The notes under the pieces are model-generated. The model was given only the letters and a program-made list of their open reading frames with translations. It was not told the DNA's origin and made no database searches. DNA of 64,000 nt. It comes from Paralichthys olivaceus. Taxonomy: Eukaryota; Chordata; Actinopteri; Pleuronectiformes; Paralichthyidae. The stretch is from assembly GCF_024713975.1 (NCBI RefSeq), contig NC_091098.1, forward strand, positions 19,215,316 to 19,279,315. The letters are read 5' to 3'. The position numbers were made by a program, and so were the translations under genes. Of the stretch, positions 50,898 to 62,354 are shown piece after piece. Every line of letters starts with the position of its first letter. The first letter of the stretch is position 1.

Positions 50898-53800
50898 TGT
50901 GTAAAAATGGAAATTGGCTAATGGAACTTATTTTCCTTTTGGTAACTTGATTTAGTGACGATACGAATGAGCATCTCCACATCTTAAAAGTGTAGTGGGT
51001 CTACAGGGTGAAAGTAAGTCAATGTGGGCACATATTGGTGTAATGATTTGGGTCATTTTAGATTGTACGTCTACAGTTCATGTTGAAACACGTCTTCTAC
51101 AGTTAATGTTGAAGACATGTTTCATTCTGTTTTTTAAACTTCTCACTGGTTGAAATAAATCTAATTTCACAAAGGAATATTAACATCCATTGAAGTCGAC
51201 AGGGAGTAAAAAATAGTTTTTATGGGCTGTGATATTTCACTGATGAGATACTTTTTGTTTGTTGCGCACGTGTCAAAATGGTAAAGAAATGCTGGTGAAG
51301 GCCACAGCTGGTACTAGTCTCTCTGGGGTAAACGGGTTATTCCTCATCTCATTCCAGATGATTGGATGCTGGAGCAGAACAAAAGGGGCAAGATGCCTGA
51401 AGAAGAGATTTGACCCATATTATAAATAGAAGAGCCTTTAAAACTTTTGTAGAAATTCTGTTCTGCCTCCAAGATTTGAACTTGGGTCGCTTTTGAAATG
51501 GTGCATGCTTGTACAATTTTGAGGGCTTTTTGCTGTCAAAGAACTTTCTTGACTGAAGTTTCTTTAAAATTTAACAAACTTGGTCAAGTTCTTGCTCAAG
51601 TTAAGAACTGACTGTATCATTTAATTGAAGGTTAAGCTAGAAGCTCTTTGTCCTTCAGTGTAACATTTCATTAAATACACATCCAACCACTATTTCATGT
51701 TTATTTAACCAATATTTCCCAACATGTCGATCTCATTTATTTCAGGGATAATCATTTGACCTCCCTGTAATTATACCTGTAGTTACATTACAAAATGTGC
51801 TGAATTACATTCAAGCAAAATAACAGCTCGAAACTATTATTTCTAATGAGCTTTTCTTCAGTGTCAGTTAAGTCTTACATGAATGAGCATGATACAGGTC
51901 TACTTAAACCCATACTTTGTGTTTAATTACTGAAGCAACTCCCATTTCTACTTTGTCACCTAGTTTTCTCTTCTAACCCACTGGATCTTATTCCCACCCT
52001 CAAACAGAAAAGATGCCAGCTCATAGTCGCCTCACAGGTTTTGGACTAATTCAACAAGTCAGTCTGGCATCGTGTGTCTGCGTGCTCAGACAAACCCTCG
52101 GCTGAAATGCTTTTCTAATTGCTTAAGTTCTTTTATCAATAATTTAAAAGGAAGATCATCTCAAGCCATTGCATCGAAATGGCCTGCTCAGAATATACGT
52201 TGTTGTGTGATGTTCAGAGCCGACTCCCTGCAGAGAAAGTTTCCATTGCATTCTGGCAGACAAGCTGTGCCCCACAGCCCTGAGCCCTCTGCCATCTGTT
52301 CATGCAAAAACCTGACATTGCCAGAGATGCAGAAATATATATGAACATTTATATATGCCAGTCAGCTTGTGGCTGTTTGGATGTGGAAGAATGTTACCAA
52401 TAGTGGTTGGGGTGGAAAAAAAGGCATTGTTGGATTGGAGTTTGTGCAGTGGGCTTGGAGGGCTCACCTGAGAGGACTGGAAATTCTCCAGAGAGGGAGG
52501 AGAACATGGGAACAGCAGGACAGGCAGAGGCTGCAGTGTCTGAGACATGGTGAGAGGACAGAATCCATTTATTTCCTTGTCACTGGTCATAAAATGAACA
52601 TGTCAGCACGGCTAGTGTTTGGAAAGGGACATCTCTCTCCCAAGCAGATCTCCTTTGCCTTCCCTCAGACTGATTCCCTGAGGAAAGGCAGCCGGTCCTC
52701 TGGAGGAAAGAAGAGGATGTTCTCCTTTTCTCTCAGATGTCGCCTGGGCATCATCAGAGGGAGAGGTATGTTAACCTTTGGGATTTCAGAAATGGTAATG
52801 TCTTAAATATTGTGAAGAAACATGTAAAACTTGAAGATAACATATCTTTATATTCATTTCGTGGGGAAATTTGTTGTGTTACAGCAGCAAAGGGGATTCT
52901 AAAATGAAGGATGTAATATGGATACAAGGAGAATCTATAAAATAAGAGCAATATAAACATAAGCAAATTTTAAAATAAATATACAAGTATATACAGGTTT
53001 TTTAATATAAACATTTAAAAAGTATTTATAAAGCTATAGATCTAGATAAAAGCATTATACGTGTTTGGTAATGCATTGGTCTTATAACTCCAGCTCACGA
53101 ATGGCAGTAGAGTAAAACACAATTGTAATAATTGTTGTCATTGTAATGATAAGACATTTGAAAGTTCTGTATATCAAACACTTCAAATATATCAGTACAA
53201 CTACATTACACTGTTTAATAAGTAAATTATGTTTTTATGTTGCTTGTAAATGCTAAATAGGTGGAACATAACATTTTTACCGAGAAGATTTTGTCAAAAC
53301 AAAATGACTGACTATAACAATTGTATCTGTTAATGAATCCCAGAATAGTCATTTGATGACAGGCATGATCTGAAGTCATTTTAAAAAGAGTAAAAGTGTG
53401 TGTGTGTTTGCAGCAGACCTACTTTGACTAAAACCTGACCTTCAAGGTGAAAACTAAAGTGCGAGTATGTGTCACACATCCGTGTCCTCGGGCTGTTTGT
53501 TTTTTGGACACACACTGATCTGTGCTGGCTGACGACTGAATTAGTCATTCTGCTTTTTCAGATTTTTCACTTGCAATTGGTGCTGATCACCTCTAGGTGG
53601 CAGTGTGGTCAGTTTAGTCGATGATGTAGTTTCATGCCTCCCTCTCTATAGAATACCTGCCATGTATAATAACATTTAAAACACAGTGATTTATTAAATA
53701 ATCTAGATGAAAAATCCAGAAACACTTACAATCAAATACAGCAAATTATTCTCTTCTTTCTTGGGGCTGAATCTCTGTCTCAAATTCTACTTTCCTGATG

Positions 53801-54937
53801 TAATTATTTCATTATCCCTCCGTCTGCATCAATAATGTGGATTTCTAGTCTAGAGGAAGCGCAGCAGAGTCAATTTTTATTAGAGCCCAAGACTTGCCAC
53901 CCTGTTCCCTGAGGTTTTTATCAGTCCAGCACACTGCTCCGTCTCCTGGTGCTCTTTATTCTGTTGGAAATTAATTAGTTTCGCTCTGAAAGACTACACT
54001 CACTCCATTGTAAATGGGGTATTAAGGACAAATGTCTCTGAGGAAATTATCCACACTGAGGTGCATTGTGTCCACTGACTAATTAGGCTTCATGCAACAG
54101 CAGGTAGAAACATGGGAATGCTTGTTTTGAAATCACTTAACACATCTGTAATATTGGCAGTTGTAGAATACAGAGTCTAATTTACTTCTAGTGCTGTTTG
54201 GTTTTGCTGGTGTTCATTTCCCTGCTTCCAAAGTTCTGACAATCACATTCTGTCCTTGCATTTTCTTCCCAAACGATGCAGATGAAGGATCGGTGAGGCT
54301 GGAGAAGGGCATTTGTTGTTGGGGTTGTTGGTGGCAGTGGGAGGTCAGGAAGTGGCAGGCGTCGAGGCGTTTGTGCACGACACATGTTCAGACAGGTGTG
54401 GCCATGGGTCAGTCAGCACAGCCATTAGTCCATCTGTGTTTGGGTGGAGGTGTCTCAAAGGGCCCCCGGATTAGCAGTGGATCATTTCGGCCCCCTGAGG
54501 GGGAAACAAGAGAGGTCGAGCCTTGGCTGACATACATTTAATTTTCACACAGTTGCCACAATTGTACTCATTGCTTTGTTCCTAATCATGCACATCATTC
54601 ATAATTTAATGTTTTCACATAAGGACAATCTGAGCCCACAGCCCTCGACAACTGCACAGCATTTTGAATGAATTTCAGCTGTTAGGCATGTTCTCAAACA
54701 GCTGCACAGGAATTTTCATTTGCTGTCTACTATATGTGTGTGTGTGTGAAGGGGGGTGTGAGAAAGAAGAGAGAGTGAGAGAGTGATACTAGCTTTGTAT
54801 GGATTCAAACTCTGTAACACGGGTGCAGTCTGTGTGTGAGAAAACGTGACTGTGTGAAAGGCTCAGTCTGACAATGCATGTGGTGTTAATTGTGCAGAGA
54901 GTTGAGTGTGTGCAGTTTTGTCATGTTTAATCTCATT

Positions 54938-54942
<5 letters not shown>

Positions 54943-54982
<40 letters not shown>
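54943..54982. repeat. (GT)n microsatellite
   Basis: About 20 GT units directly before the interspersed repeat at 54990. Confidence 0.95.
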
Positions 54983-54985
<3 letters not shown>

Positions 54986-54989
54986 CTAT

Positions 54990-55180
54990 AGTTATGAGGG
55001 CCAATTATGGTTAAATACCATCATTGTGTGGACATTTTGCCTGGTCCTCACAAATCAAAAGGGTTGTTTGAGGGTCAAGACTTGGTTTTAGGGTTAAGGT
55101 CAGAATTAGGCTTAGGTTAGGGGCTAGGAAATGTATCATACTAATGAATGTCCTCACAGCTATAGAGAGATAAGTGTGTG
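54990..55180 (+). repeat. interspersed fish repeat with TTAGG-like units
   Basis: The phrases TTTTGCCTGGTCCTCACAAA, GGGTTGTTTGAGGGTCAAGA, TTAGGCTTAGGTTAGGGGCTAGGAAATG and ATGTCCTCACAGCTATAGAGA occur in the order of a well-known teleost repeat. It is usually followed by GT tracts, as here. Confidence 0.75.
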
Positions 55181-55223
55181 GGTCGGTGGGTGAGTTTGAG
55201 GATGTGTCTGACTGGGTGGGAAT

Positions 55224-55228
<5 letters not shown>

Positions 55229-55305
<77 letters not shown>

Positions 55306-55320
55306 TGTGTGCACGCACGC
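55229..55320. repeat. (GT)n microsatellite
   Basis: About 36 GT units ending in GCGCGTGTGTGCACGCACGC, immediately after the interspersed repeat. Confidence 0.96.
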
Positions 55321-55929
55321 TGGGGGAGGGAATGACTATTTTGTGTGCCTGCCTCACTGAACCCCTCTGGCAGAGTGAGGGAGAGAGAGAGAGGGAACGA
55401 GCAAACACACTCCCTCTGCTCTGTATGAGAGAGCAGGGTTATGTGTGAGCTCGTGTGTATGAGCGAGGGATGATAAATGCTCTGGAAAAAGGACGAGTGA
55501 TTAGTATGAATAGCTCAAAAGCAGAACCACAGCAAGATGGCAAGACCATTTCTCACCCTGCTTTGGATTTCGTAGCCAGAGTTCAGTAGATGCATATTTT
55601 TGAGCACTGAGAGGAATTATCCAATCTTTTTGTCAGCAACTTTAAAGAGGGAAGGAAAACTAGAGATCATCTGAGGATCACAATTTACCCTCTGGAGCCC
55701 CAGACGTCACTGGGCTGTTACACAGGGACAAGGGTTAAACAAATGTTGGACCGGAGAGAGAAGGAATGACGAGAATGAAGACGGTTTCTCTGTTTTATCT
55801 GAGAGGCTGAGACTCGTGGGTGTCTCAGGTCGCCTACTTATTCCTCCAGTGGACCCTGGGTCCTCTGTCCACCACTGAAGACCGGCAGGGTTACTTCCTG
55901 AGGGGGGCTGTGCTGACTGAACTGCAGCC

Positions 55930-58900
55930 ATGCTGTGTGGTCTGAGGAGGGACACCAAGAACAGCACTGGTAAGAGCAGCACACGTTGGTCCTCGCAGTG
56001 CAGAGTGGGTGAGGTGTCAGCTGGTGTGTTGTAGTGGAGGATTTTAGCACTGGAGGGGGCGAGTGATCACCTGGATCATCTCCTCACCTGTAAACAGCTG
56101 ATTGTGTCTGAAATGATTTCCTCAAAACAAGTCGAAACAATGAAATGCCAAAATGTTAAACCAATGTTATTAACAAGATTTGAGGGATTTGTTTATGTTG
56201 GTAATCTATTAAACTGTTGAGTTATTTCAATGTATGCATTATGGCAGTGGTAGATTACAAGAGATTTAAATGTCACTGACCTCAGCCACCAATGCTCTGT
56301 CATGTGTATTCGGGGCAAATATAGCAACACAAACTGGGTCTGGCAGGCCCCGGTTTATAAATAAAGTTTTCTTTCCGAAAATAGAATTATGATTTCAATG
56401 TCATTGTCAGTGCTGCCCCCCATATTTAACCTACATTCTGATTGGACATGACAGGGATGGTGTACACTGCCCTGAATTAAACCAGGAGTTAATTAACTCA
56501 CCACATATTCATGCAAGAGTGTAGAATTTTATTTTTGTCCTTTATTTGAGCTTCTCTGGTTAATCACGTCCTCAAGCCAAAAACTAACTTCCTCTGCAAA
56601 GACAATAGTGTTTTTTTTTCATTTCAGTTACTGGATTCATTTTTGGGCTGTTTATTAATCAGCTCCATCCTGATCACTACCCAGGTCAGCAGGATGAATT
56701 GGCTGTTGTAAGCTGGAGGAAGATGGCTGGGGGATGGCCTGATGGTACAGTAGTGTTCAGTCACGTGCACTGCGTCAGGCTCTGTGTAACCCAGAGCTAA
56801 CGTTGCCTTTTGACTGCAATGACAGATGCTGGACTGTCAGGGCCCTCAGGAGCCCGCGTGGGTACGAGGCTTGTGCCCAACGTGTTTGTGATGTGTCACT
56901 CGCTTTGTGTGTGTGTGTTTGTGCCTCACAGCTACTGGACAGGGATATTTGTGCAAGGATGTGTGCGTAAATTAGTGTGAAATACCATATTACGCATATG
57001 TACTGTATGTATCACTAAAATATGCAAGTCCAGTGAAGATATTTCTGCAGCGAAGGTCTGACTCATGCAGCCGCGTGCTCAAGAAGGCTGGATTTTCTTC
57101 ATTACGCCTCATATCCAGGCTTTGCCCAAAGGTTTCAGGTCAGGGAGGGTTTGGCGATAGATCAGCCTCTGAGCTGTCGGAAGGCTTCTTCCTCTTCAGC
57201 TAGACACATGTGGAGAGTTGATGTGGACAGAGAGGAGACAGGGGGTTGAATGTCCTCCCCCAGTCCCGTCTTTACAAATCAGCTCAGATCAAAGAGAGAG
57301 ACATGTTAGAGTCACTGAATGTGGTTTTTCATGTCAATGGAAAAACCTTCTGAAGCGTTATCTTGAAAACCATGACAGACTCCAATCAACCATTTAATCT
57401 ATTGTATAGGCCTTAGTAGACCCTGAGTAAAGATGATATTAACAGATATTAATATGATTTGTTGATAGTCATACTCATCTCAGCAAATTAGCCGTTCAAG
57501 TTTAAAGAATTTGCTACTAGTACTTCCTGTTTGCACTTAACCCATGAATGTACAGACTGGATTATTTTACTATAAGAAAAATGACGATCAATCAAATCTA
57601 TCTCTCATCTCTATGTCTGGTGCATCTTATTCAGTAATTCCTGATCAGAAGTTTATTCTGATGAACATCAGAGTTCATGATATCTTTGGATGGAGTAACT
57701 TACACTCAATCTAAAATATATATAGCATGTCTGAGTGGTCAGATTTGAGTTATTATTGAGTTATTAGAAGGAATACAATTATTTGACACAAACTGAAATA
57801 TTTGGGCTCTATGGGTTTTTGAAGTATCTCATGAAGGCCTGTCTCATAGTTTGAATACCTCTGGTTCATAGGTTACACTGTTTCTGAAAGAGGCTTCAGG
57901 AAACTAAGAATTTAGTGTCTGCACTATTGACACAGTAATTGGACACCAAAAGGAAGAAGGGAACTCAGAGAACGCATACCTCCATTATGGCTAACGTCTT
58001 ATCTCACCATGTTGAGAAAGTGAAAAAACAAATTCCTGGAATTGCCAGTTTATCCATATAACTTAAAAAGGTTCTTCCTTGGGTCATATCCCACCTCTTC
58101 ACAAAATTTCATGGACATCCGTGTAGCAGTCTTTAAGTAATCCTGCTAACAGACAAATACACGGCTTGGTAAACACGACAGAGTGGCACTCTTGTCTTAT
58201 ACCTCCGCCAGCGTCCAACAGTCGTCTTACAAAACAACATTTCAATTCACAAGATCCACATTTTTATTTGGATCTGCACCAAATTGCATGTTGGGTCATG
58301 TTAACTATCAAACAAACAAACGCAGATGATAGCATAACCTCCTTGGCAGAGTTAGTGATGCTTGAAGCCTGAAGTGTTCAGCACTAACATGCACCCTCCG
58401 CTCTCGAAGGACTTGCACAGTTCTTCCTTAAGTTTGCAATAAACCGTTCAGTCGGTAGTGGATAGCTGAAAAGGTAATCCACAGTGGACAGGATTAGAGA
58501 AGTGCCAAGTCATTTTCCTCATCACTGTGGCTGCTGACATGCCTCTGTGGCAGCATTCAGGTTCAGATGGCCGTGCAGCAGCTCCGTTAATCTGTGTCCA
58601 GCCCAGTGCTGCGTCAGAAATGAAAAAAAAAACACACACACACGTTTCCCCCCGAAGAGCAGATTGAACATTCCCAGCTTTCTGTAGCAGCTGCTGTAAA
58701 TGACATGAAAATGATAATTTTCTCTCTGTGCACTAACAGTCCATTAGCCGCATGCTGTTACTCCAGGAGGATTTCCATGCTTTAGTAGCTGCATACATGA
58801 AGCTCCCTGAAATTATATTCTTGTGTTAAATTAATGGTTTTCAAGGTACTTTGCTGCAGATGTAGAGGAGCTATTTTAAACCCTTTTATAGGAGGATTGT

Positions 58901-61900
58901 GGTGGAAACAAAGTGGAGCTGCAGGTTCCTGAGTTCAGGCTGATATAGTTTCATCTGCCTGACGGATGAATGTGGTTGCTGGCTTAGGGATGTTTCGCTC
59001 CCAGAGCCCCCACGTTACCCAGGGTGCAGTTCAAGGCATTAACTTGTCACGATGTGCAATGCACGGTCGTGTTCATTCTGCTGCAGAGTTTCTCCATACA
59101 GTGTAAATACAGTTTCCCAACAGCACCTCCATACCTCACTGCTGTCTCCTCAGATGAAGGACCATACTCAAAGGGTAGCAAGGAGTCCGGGGGACCTGAC
59201 CAATCACATTTGTCCAGGAGGCGCAGCCTTTCAGGTACGATCCAGTCAAACCTGACTTCACATCATGTTGTTTTCTGTCTGTTGTCTGATTCATGCTGCT
59301 GCACCTACTTCACCTGTGTCCTCAAAAAGACAAAGAGTCTGACTGGGATTTTTGTCTTTGTGCACACAGAGTTGTGTGTCCGCTGCATTTTGTTTCATGT
59401 TGTGTTGTTTTGAATGCTTACGTAAGGTGAAAAAAGCGCTGGTGTGGCACACCTGTCATTGGTACTAAACCACACTTGGTAGACTTCACAAAGAGTGATC
59501 TAAGAGCTCAGCACAATGTGGACGACAAGACAGAATGAGTCCTCTGATGACGACATATAACCACATATCCACCGGAGTTAAATGATGAAAACATGAGTCA
59601 TTTTTATTCACTTACGAAAACAATTGGCTTTCAATTTATGACCAAATTACTCTGCTGCAATCCTCAACTAGTGTACTGTTTGTAATCATGCACTGATTTC
59701 AGTATTTAATGAAACACCACAGTAGGACTCATCTCCCTCCTTCTGCTGCTGCTGAAGCCGTCACACAGAATCACTCACACTGAGAGATTTGAAGGGACAA
59801 GCAAAAGACAGCAGAGTGAGAGAATAAAGTACGCGGTTGTGTGTCAGTGAGTGTTTCAGTGAGAGATTCAGGAGGGAAAGATGATAAAGAGTCTTTCCTT
59901 GCCTCTCAGATGGGGCGATTCTGTCAAGCAGATGCTAATACTGACTGTAGATCTGTGCCTGTGTCTGTCAGCAGAGGAGTACCGAGGAGTGACCACGGTG
60001 GACCTGATGAAAAGGGAAGGCAGCAGCCTCGGCCTCACCATCTCCGGAGGGTCTGATAAGGACGGCAAGCCCAGAGTGTCAAACCTACGGCCAGGTGGGC
60101 TAGCTGCCAGGTGAGATCTCTGCCCTGTGATGCGATTAAAACCTGGCAACCACACCGAGCTGTCCGGACATTTCGTTCTGCTGTCACCAACATGCACGAG
60201 TTGCAAAGTCACACCAGTTCCCCCGAACTGCAGAACTGTGGGCGGTGACTCCAACCTGCAGAGTAAAACCTACTTTAAAGTAAAGTCTCCAAGAAACATT
60301 GATTTTTCTTTGGAGACTTTGCTCAAAAATATAATACTTAACAATTCTTCGGTTAAATGTCTAAAAAGAACCGATATATTTGACTCGTGTATTTACGTAT
60401 CAAAAATGTTTCCGACAAGTTCAAACCAGAGAAATTCCCAATTTTATTCAAGGTAACAACTTTCAAGGTTTCATTTGTGTCGCCTTTTAATTGCATCATA
60501 TAATGACGTATGGTAAAGGAAAACACACTGCTAGCCAGAGAATGACACAGCCCCTGTGAAGATTTCCTGGCCAAATATGCCATCGCTTGTCAAGACCACG
60601 GAGGTTTAAAGACAGACACTGTGCTAATTCTTTCCAGCAGCTTGTCTTCTCACAGCTGACTTCCTGCTTGTGTGGAAGTGCTCGCTAATTTACTGGGCGG
60701 AGGGACAGGAGAGAGGGAGATGGGCAGGGACGTTGTGTGATGAGACCGGAGCGAGAGGACAGGCCGCTTGGCTCTGCTGGTTGAGACGTCTGTCTGTCTG
60801 TTGTCAGTGCTGATTGGCAGTAGTAGCCCAAAGGTGAGAGGGCCGAGCAAGGCAGAACATCCATTTAATTAATTAGCTCTCCAATGAGCAGTGTGTTGAC
60901 TCAGAATGTCACAAGTGAGACACCATGTACACTCATCTCTGAGGACGAGAGGCTTCAGCTGTCACACACACACACACACACATTCTACACAGATGCCTCT
61001 GTGTGTCAGTCCACATACCACAAAATGATTTCTAATTACATAACCACAACGGATTAATGCAACAAATCTTGATTGCCTCTGTTGATATTCAATGCATCGT
61101 TATTTCTGAATCAGTTTTTATTTCTGCCTCTCCCACTGCACCGTGAGATTGTGCAATAAAACCAGCCGGTAATCAGATTTAACGGCTGCATCTCATCTCA
61201 TCATGATTAGATCAAGTAAAGAGGACATTTGTTGCCAAAATGTGCTGTTGAGCTGCTGTAGTTGGGTCTGACTGTGACAAACAGGTGGCTTATAAAGAGT
61301 TTAGCTAAAAAAAGACCAAAAGAATGAGCTGAAAATGAAGCTAACGTTAGTGCGGTGAAAGAATGCTGAAGTCGAGCCTGTAGAAAATGATTGGCACTAG
61401 ATGTTCTCGACATGTTTCACGACTGGTTCATTCCCAAATCATTCAACTGCACTACCTGGGACTGTTACTCAGATGGTGACACTGGAGTCAGTAAAGTTTT
61501 CTGCCACATCTTCCCCCACCAGCCCAACCTCCGTCCACAAGGTTGCCTTCACCCCTGCCCGGTTGTTTCTGGGCTGGTTGGTATGTTTGCCATTTGACAG
61601 ATGATCATGACTCTTGGTGGAAGGATGTGGTATTTGTGAGGGAAGAACTCAGATCCAGACCAGGGGGCAGATCCAGGAAGTTTGTTTTTCACTTTCAGTA
61701 ACGCCGCAAGAAGGCCTATTTAAAAAAAACATTTTCCATCAATTTCCTTTTGAATGATTCATGGAATAATTCTTGATTTTGATTAAAACCCAGGGGACTG
61801 TTGGGCCTTAGTGGAGGTTTGTGCTCTACTGAACGTCACCATCTTCATGTAGGTGTTCACTAGTATGGAGATTAGCAGATTATCTGAATCTCAGTAGAAT

Positions 61901-62354
61901 CTTAATCGCTGCTCTTATTCCTTTCAAACAGCAGAGCAAGTTTCTGCTAAGTTCAACTGTTTGATATAAATGTTCAATTGATTGATGCAAAAACAAAAAG
62001 TCCTTGATAATTATCTTCATCATTACAAGCCACATCTGTCAGATTACAGATGTTTTAAAATGTTAAACCTGACTATAATATCAGGTACTAATGCAGAAAG
62101 AGCTGATATTTCATGTTGTATTTAATGTATTGTGCAGCATCACCAACAAGCCCGCATGGATAGAAACCAAGAGAGCGAATGTGTGAGTGTGTCCGTCCCT
62201 TTCCACAGGAGCGACCAGCTGAATGTAGGAGACTACATCAAGTCAGTGAACGGCATCAACCTGTCAAAGCTTCGCCATGATGAGATTATCAGCCTGCTGA
62301 AGAACATCGGGGAGCGAGTCGTGCTGGAGGTGGAGTACGAGCTGCCTCCCTTCG
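55930..62354 (+). CDS. grip2: grip2, glutamate receptor-interacting protein 2 (5' part; continues off the right edge)
   Basis: GRIP proteins are multi-PDZ scaffolds that bind AMPA-receptor tails and ephrin-B/Eph receptors at synapses. Coding exons in the window are 55930-55969, 59154-59234, 59972-60110 and 62209-62354, phases 1, 1, 2, 1, giving 135 residues. The start is [13 protein letters not shown], then [14 protein letters not shown] and [13 protein letters not shown], then PDZ1 (residues about 44-130): [12 protein letters not shown] is the carboxylate-binding loop, followed by [32 protein letters not shown] and VGE-type [20 protein letters not shown]-like and [11 protein letters not shown] wording fits GRIP2 better than GRIP1. 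Cys3 could be palmitoylated, as reported for some GRIP/ABP isoforms. Remaining PDZ domains lie beyond 64000. The ATG context (CAGCCATGC) is good. Confidence 0.88.
55970..59153 (+). other. grip2: grip2 intron 1
   Basis: A 3.2-kb intron. It contains the repeat copy at 58065-58350 and otherwise unique sequence; no exon or RNA gene was recognised. Confidence 0.65.
58065..58350. repeat. interspersed fish repeat (GCAGATCCA family), copy 2, opposite orientation
   Basis: Phrases TTGGGTCATATCCCACCTCT, AAATTTCATGGACATCCGTG, GTAATCCTGCTAACAGACAA, TTATTTGGATCTGCACCAAA and CATAACCTCCTTGGCAGAG follow the order of a widespread teleost element, with an internal rearrangement (the ACAGACAAA... end appears twice). 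Confidence 0.75.
60111..62208 (+). other. grip2: grip2 intron 3
   Basis: A 2.1-kb intron with a CA tract at 60965-60982, an AATTAATTAG cluster near 60868, and repeat copy 3 at 61650-61845. No exon was recognised. Confidence 0.65.
61650..61845. repeat. interspersed fish repeat (GCAGATCCA family), copy 3
   Basis: GGGGCAGATCCAGGAAGTTT, TTTTCACTTTCAGTAACG, TTCATGGAATAATTCTTGAT and GGACTGTTGGGCCTTAGTGG with GGAGGTTTGTGCTCTACTGAA match the family in order and in the same orientation as copy 1. Confidence 0.75.

Larger units (their letters stand above)
50915..55500. other. intergenic region between rpl32 and grip2
   Basis: This 4.6-kb stretch has no exon I can recognise. It contains a B-box-like tRNA remnant near 51475, and a 145-codon plus-strand frame at 52369-52806 without recognisable protein similarity. 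It also holds an AT-rich part (52800-53400), TAATTA-rich sequence near 54000-54130, and the GT/TTAGGG-type repeat block at 54943-55320. Distal grip2 promoter or upstream exons could lie here. Confidence 0.55.

Noticed and set aside
52369..52806. 145-codon plus-strand frame upstream of grip2
   Set aside because: No recognisable family, no clear splice partners and low-complexity composition; not strong enough to call a gene.
55160..55448. Cys-Val and His-Thr frames around 55.2 kb
   Set aside because: Products of the GT microsatellite.
59881..60114. Reading grip2 from an internal ATG at 59881
   Set aside because: The first part is intron sequence ahead of the acceptor at 59971; the spliced exon in phase with 59154-59234 matches GRIP proteins better.
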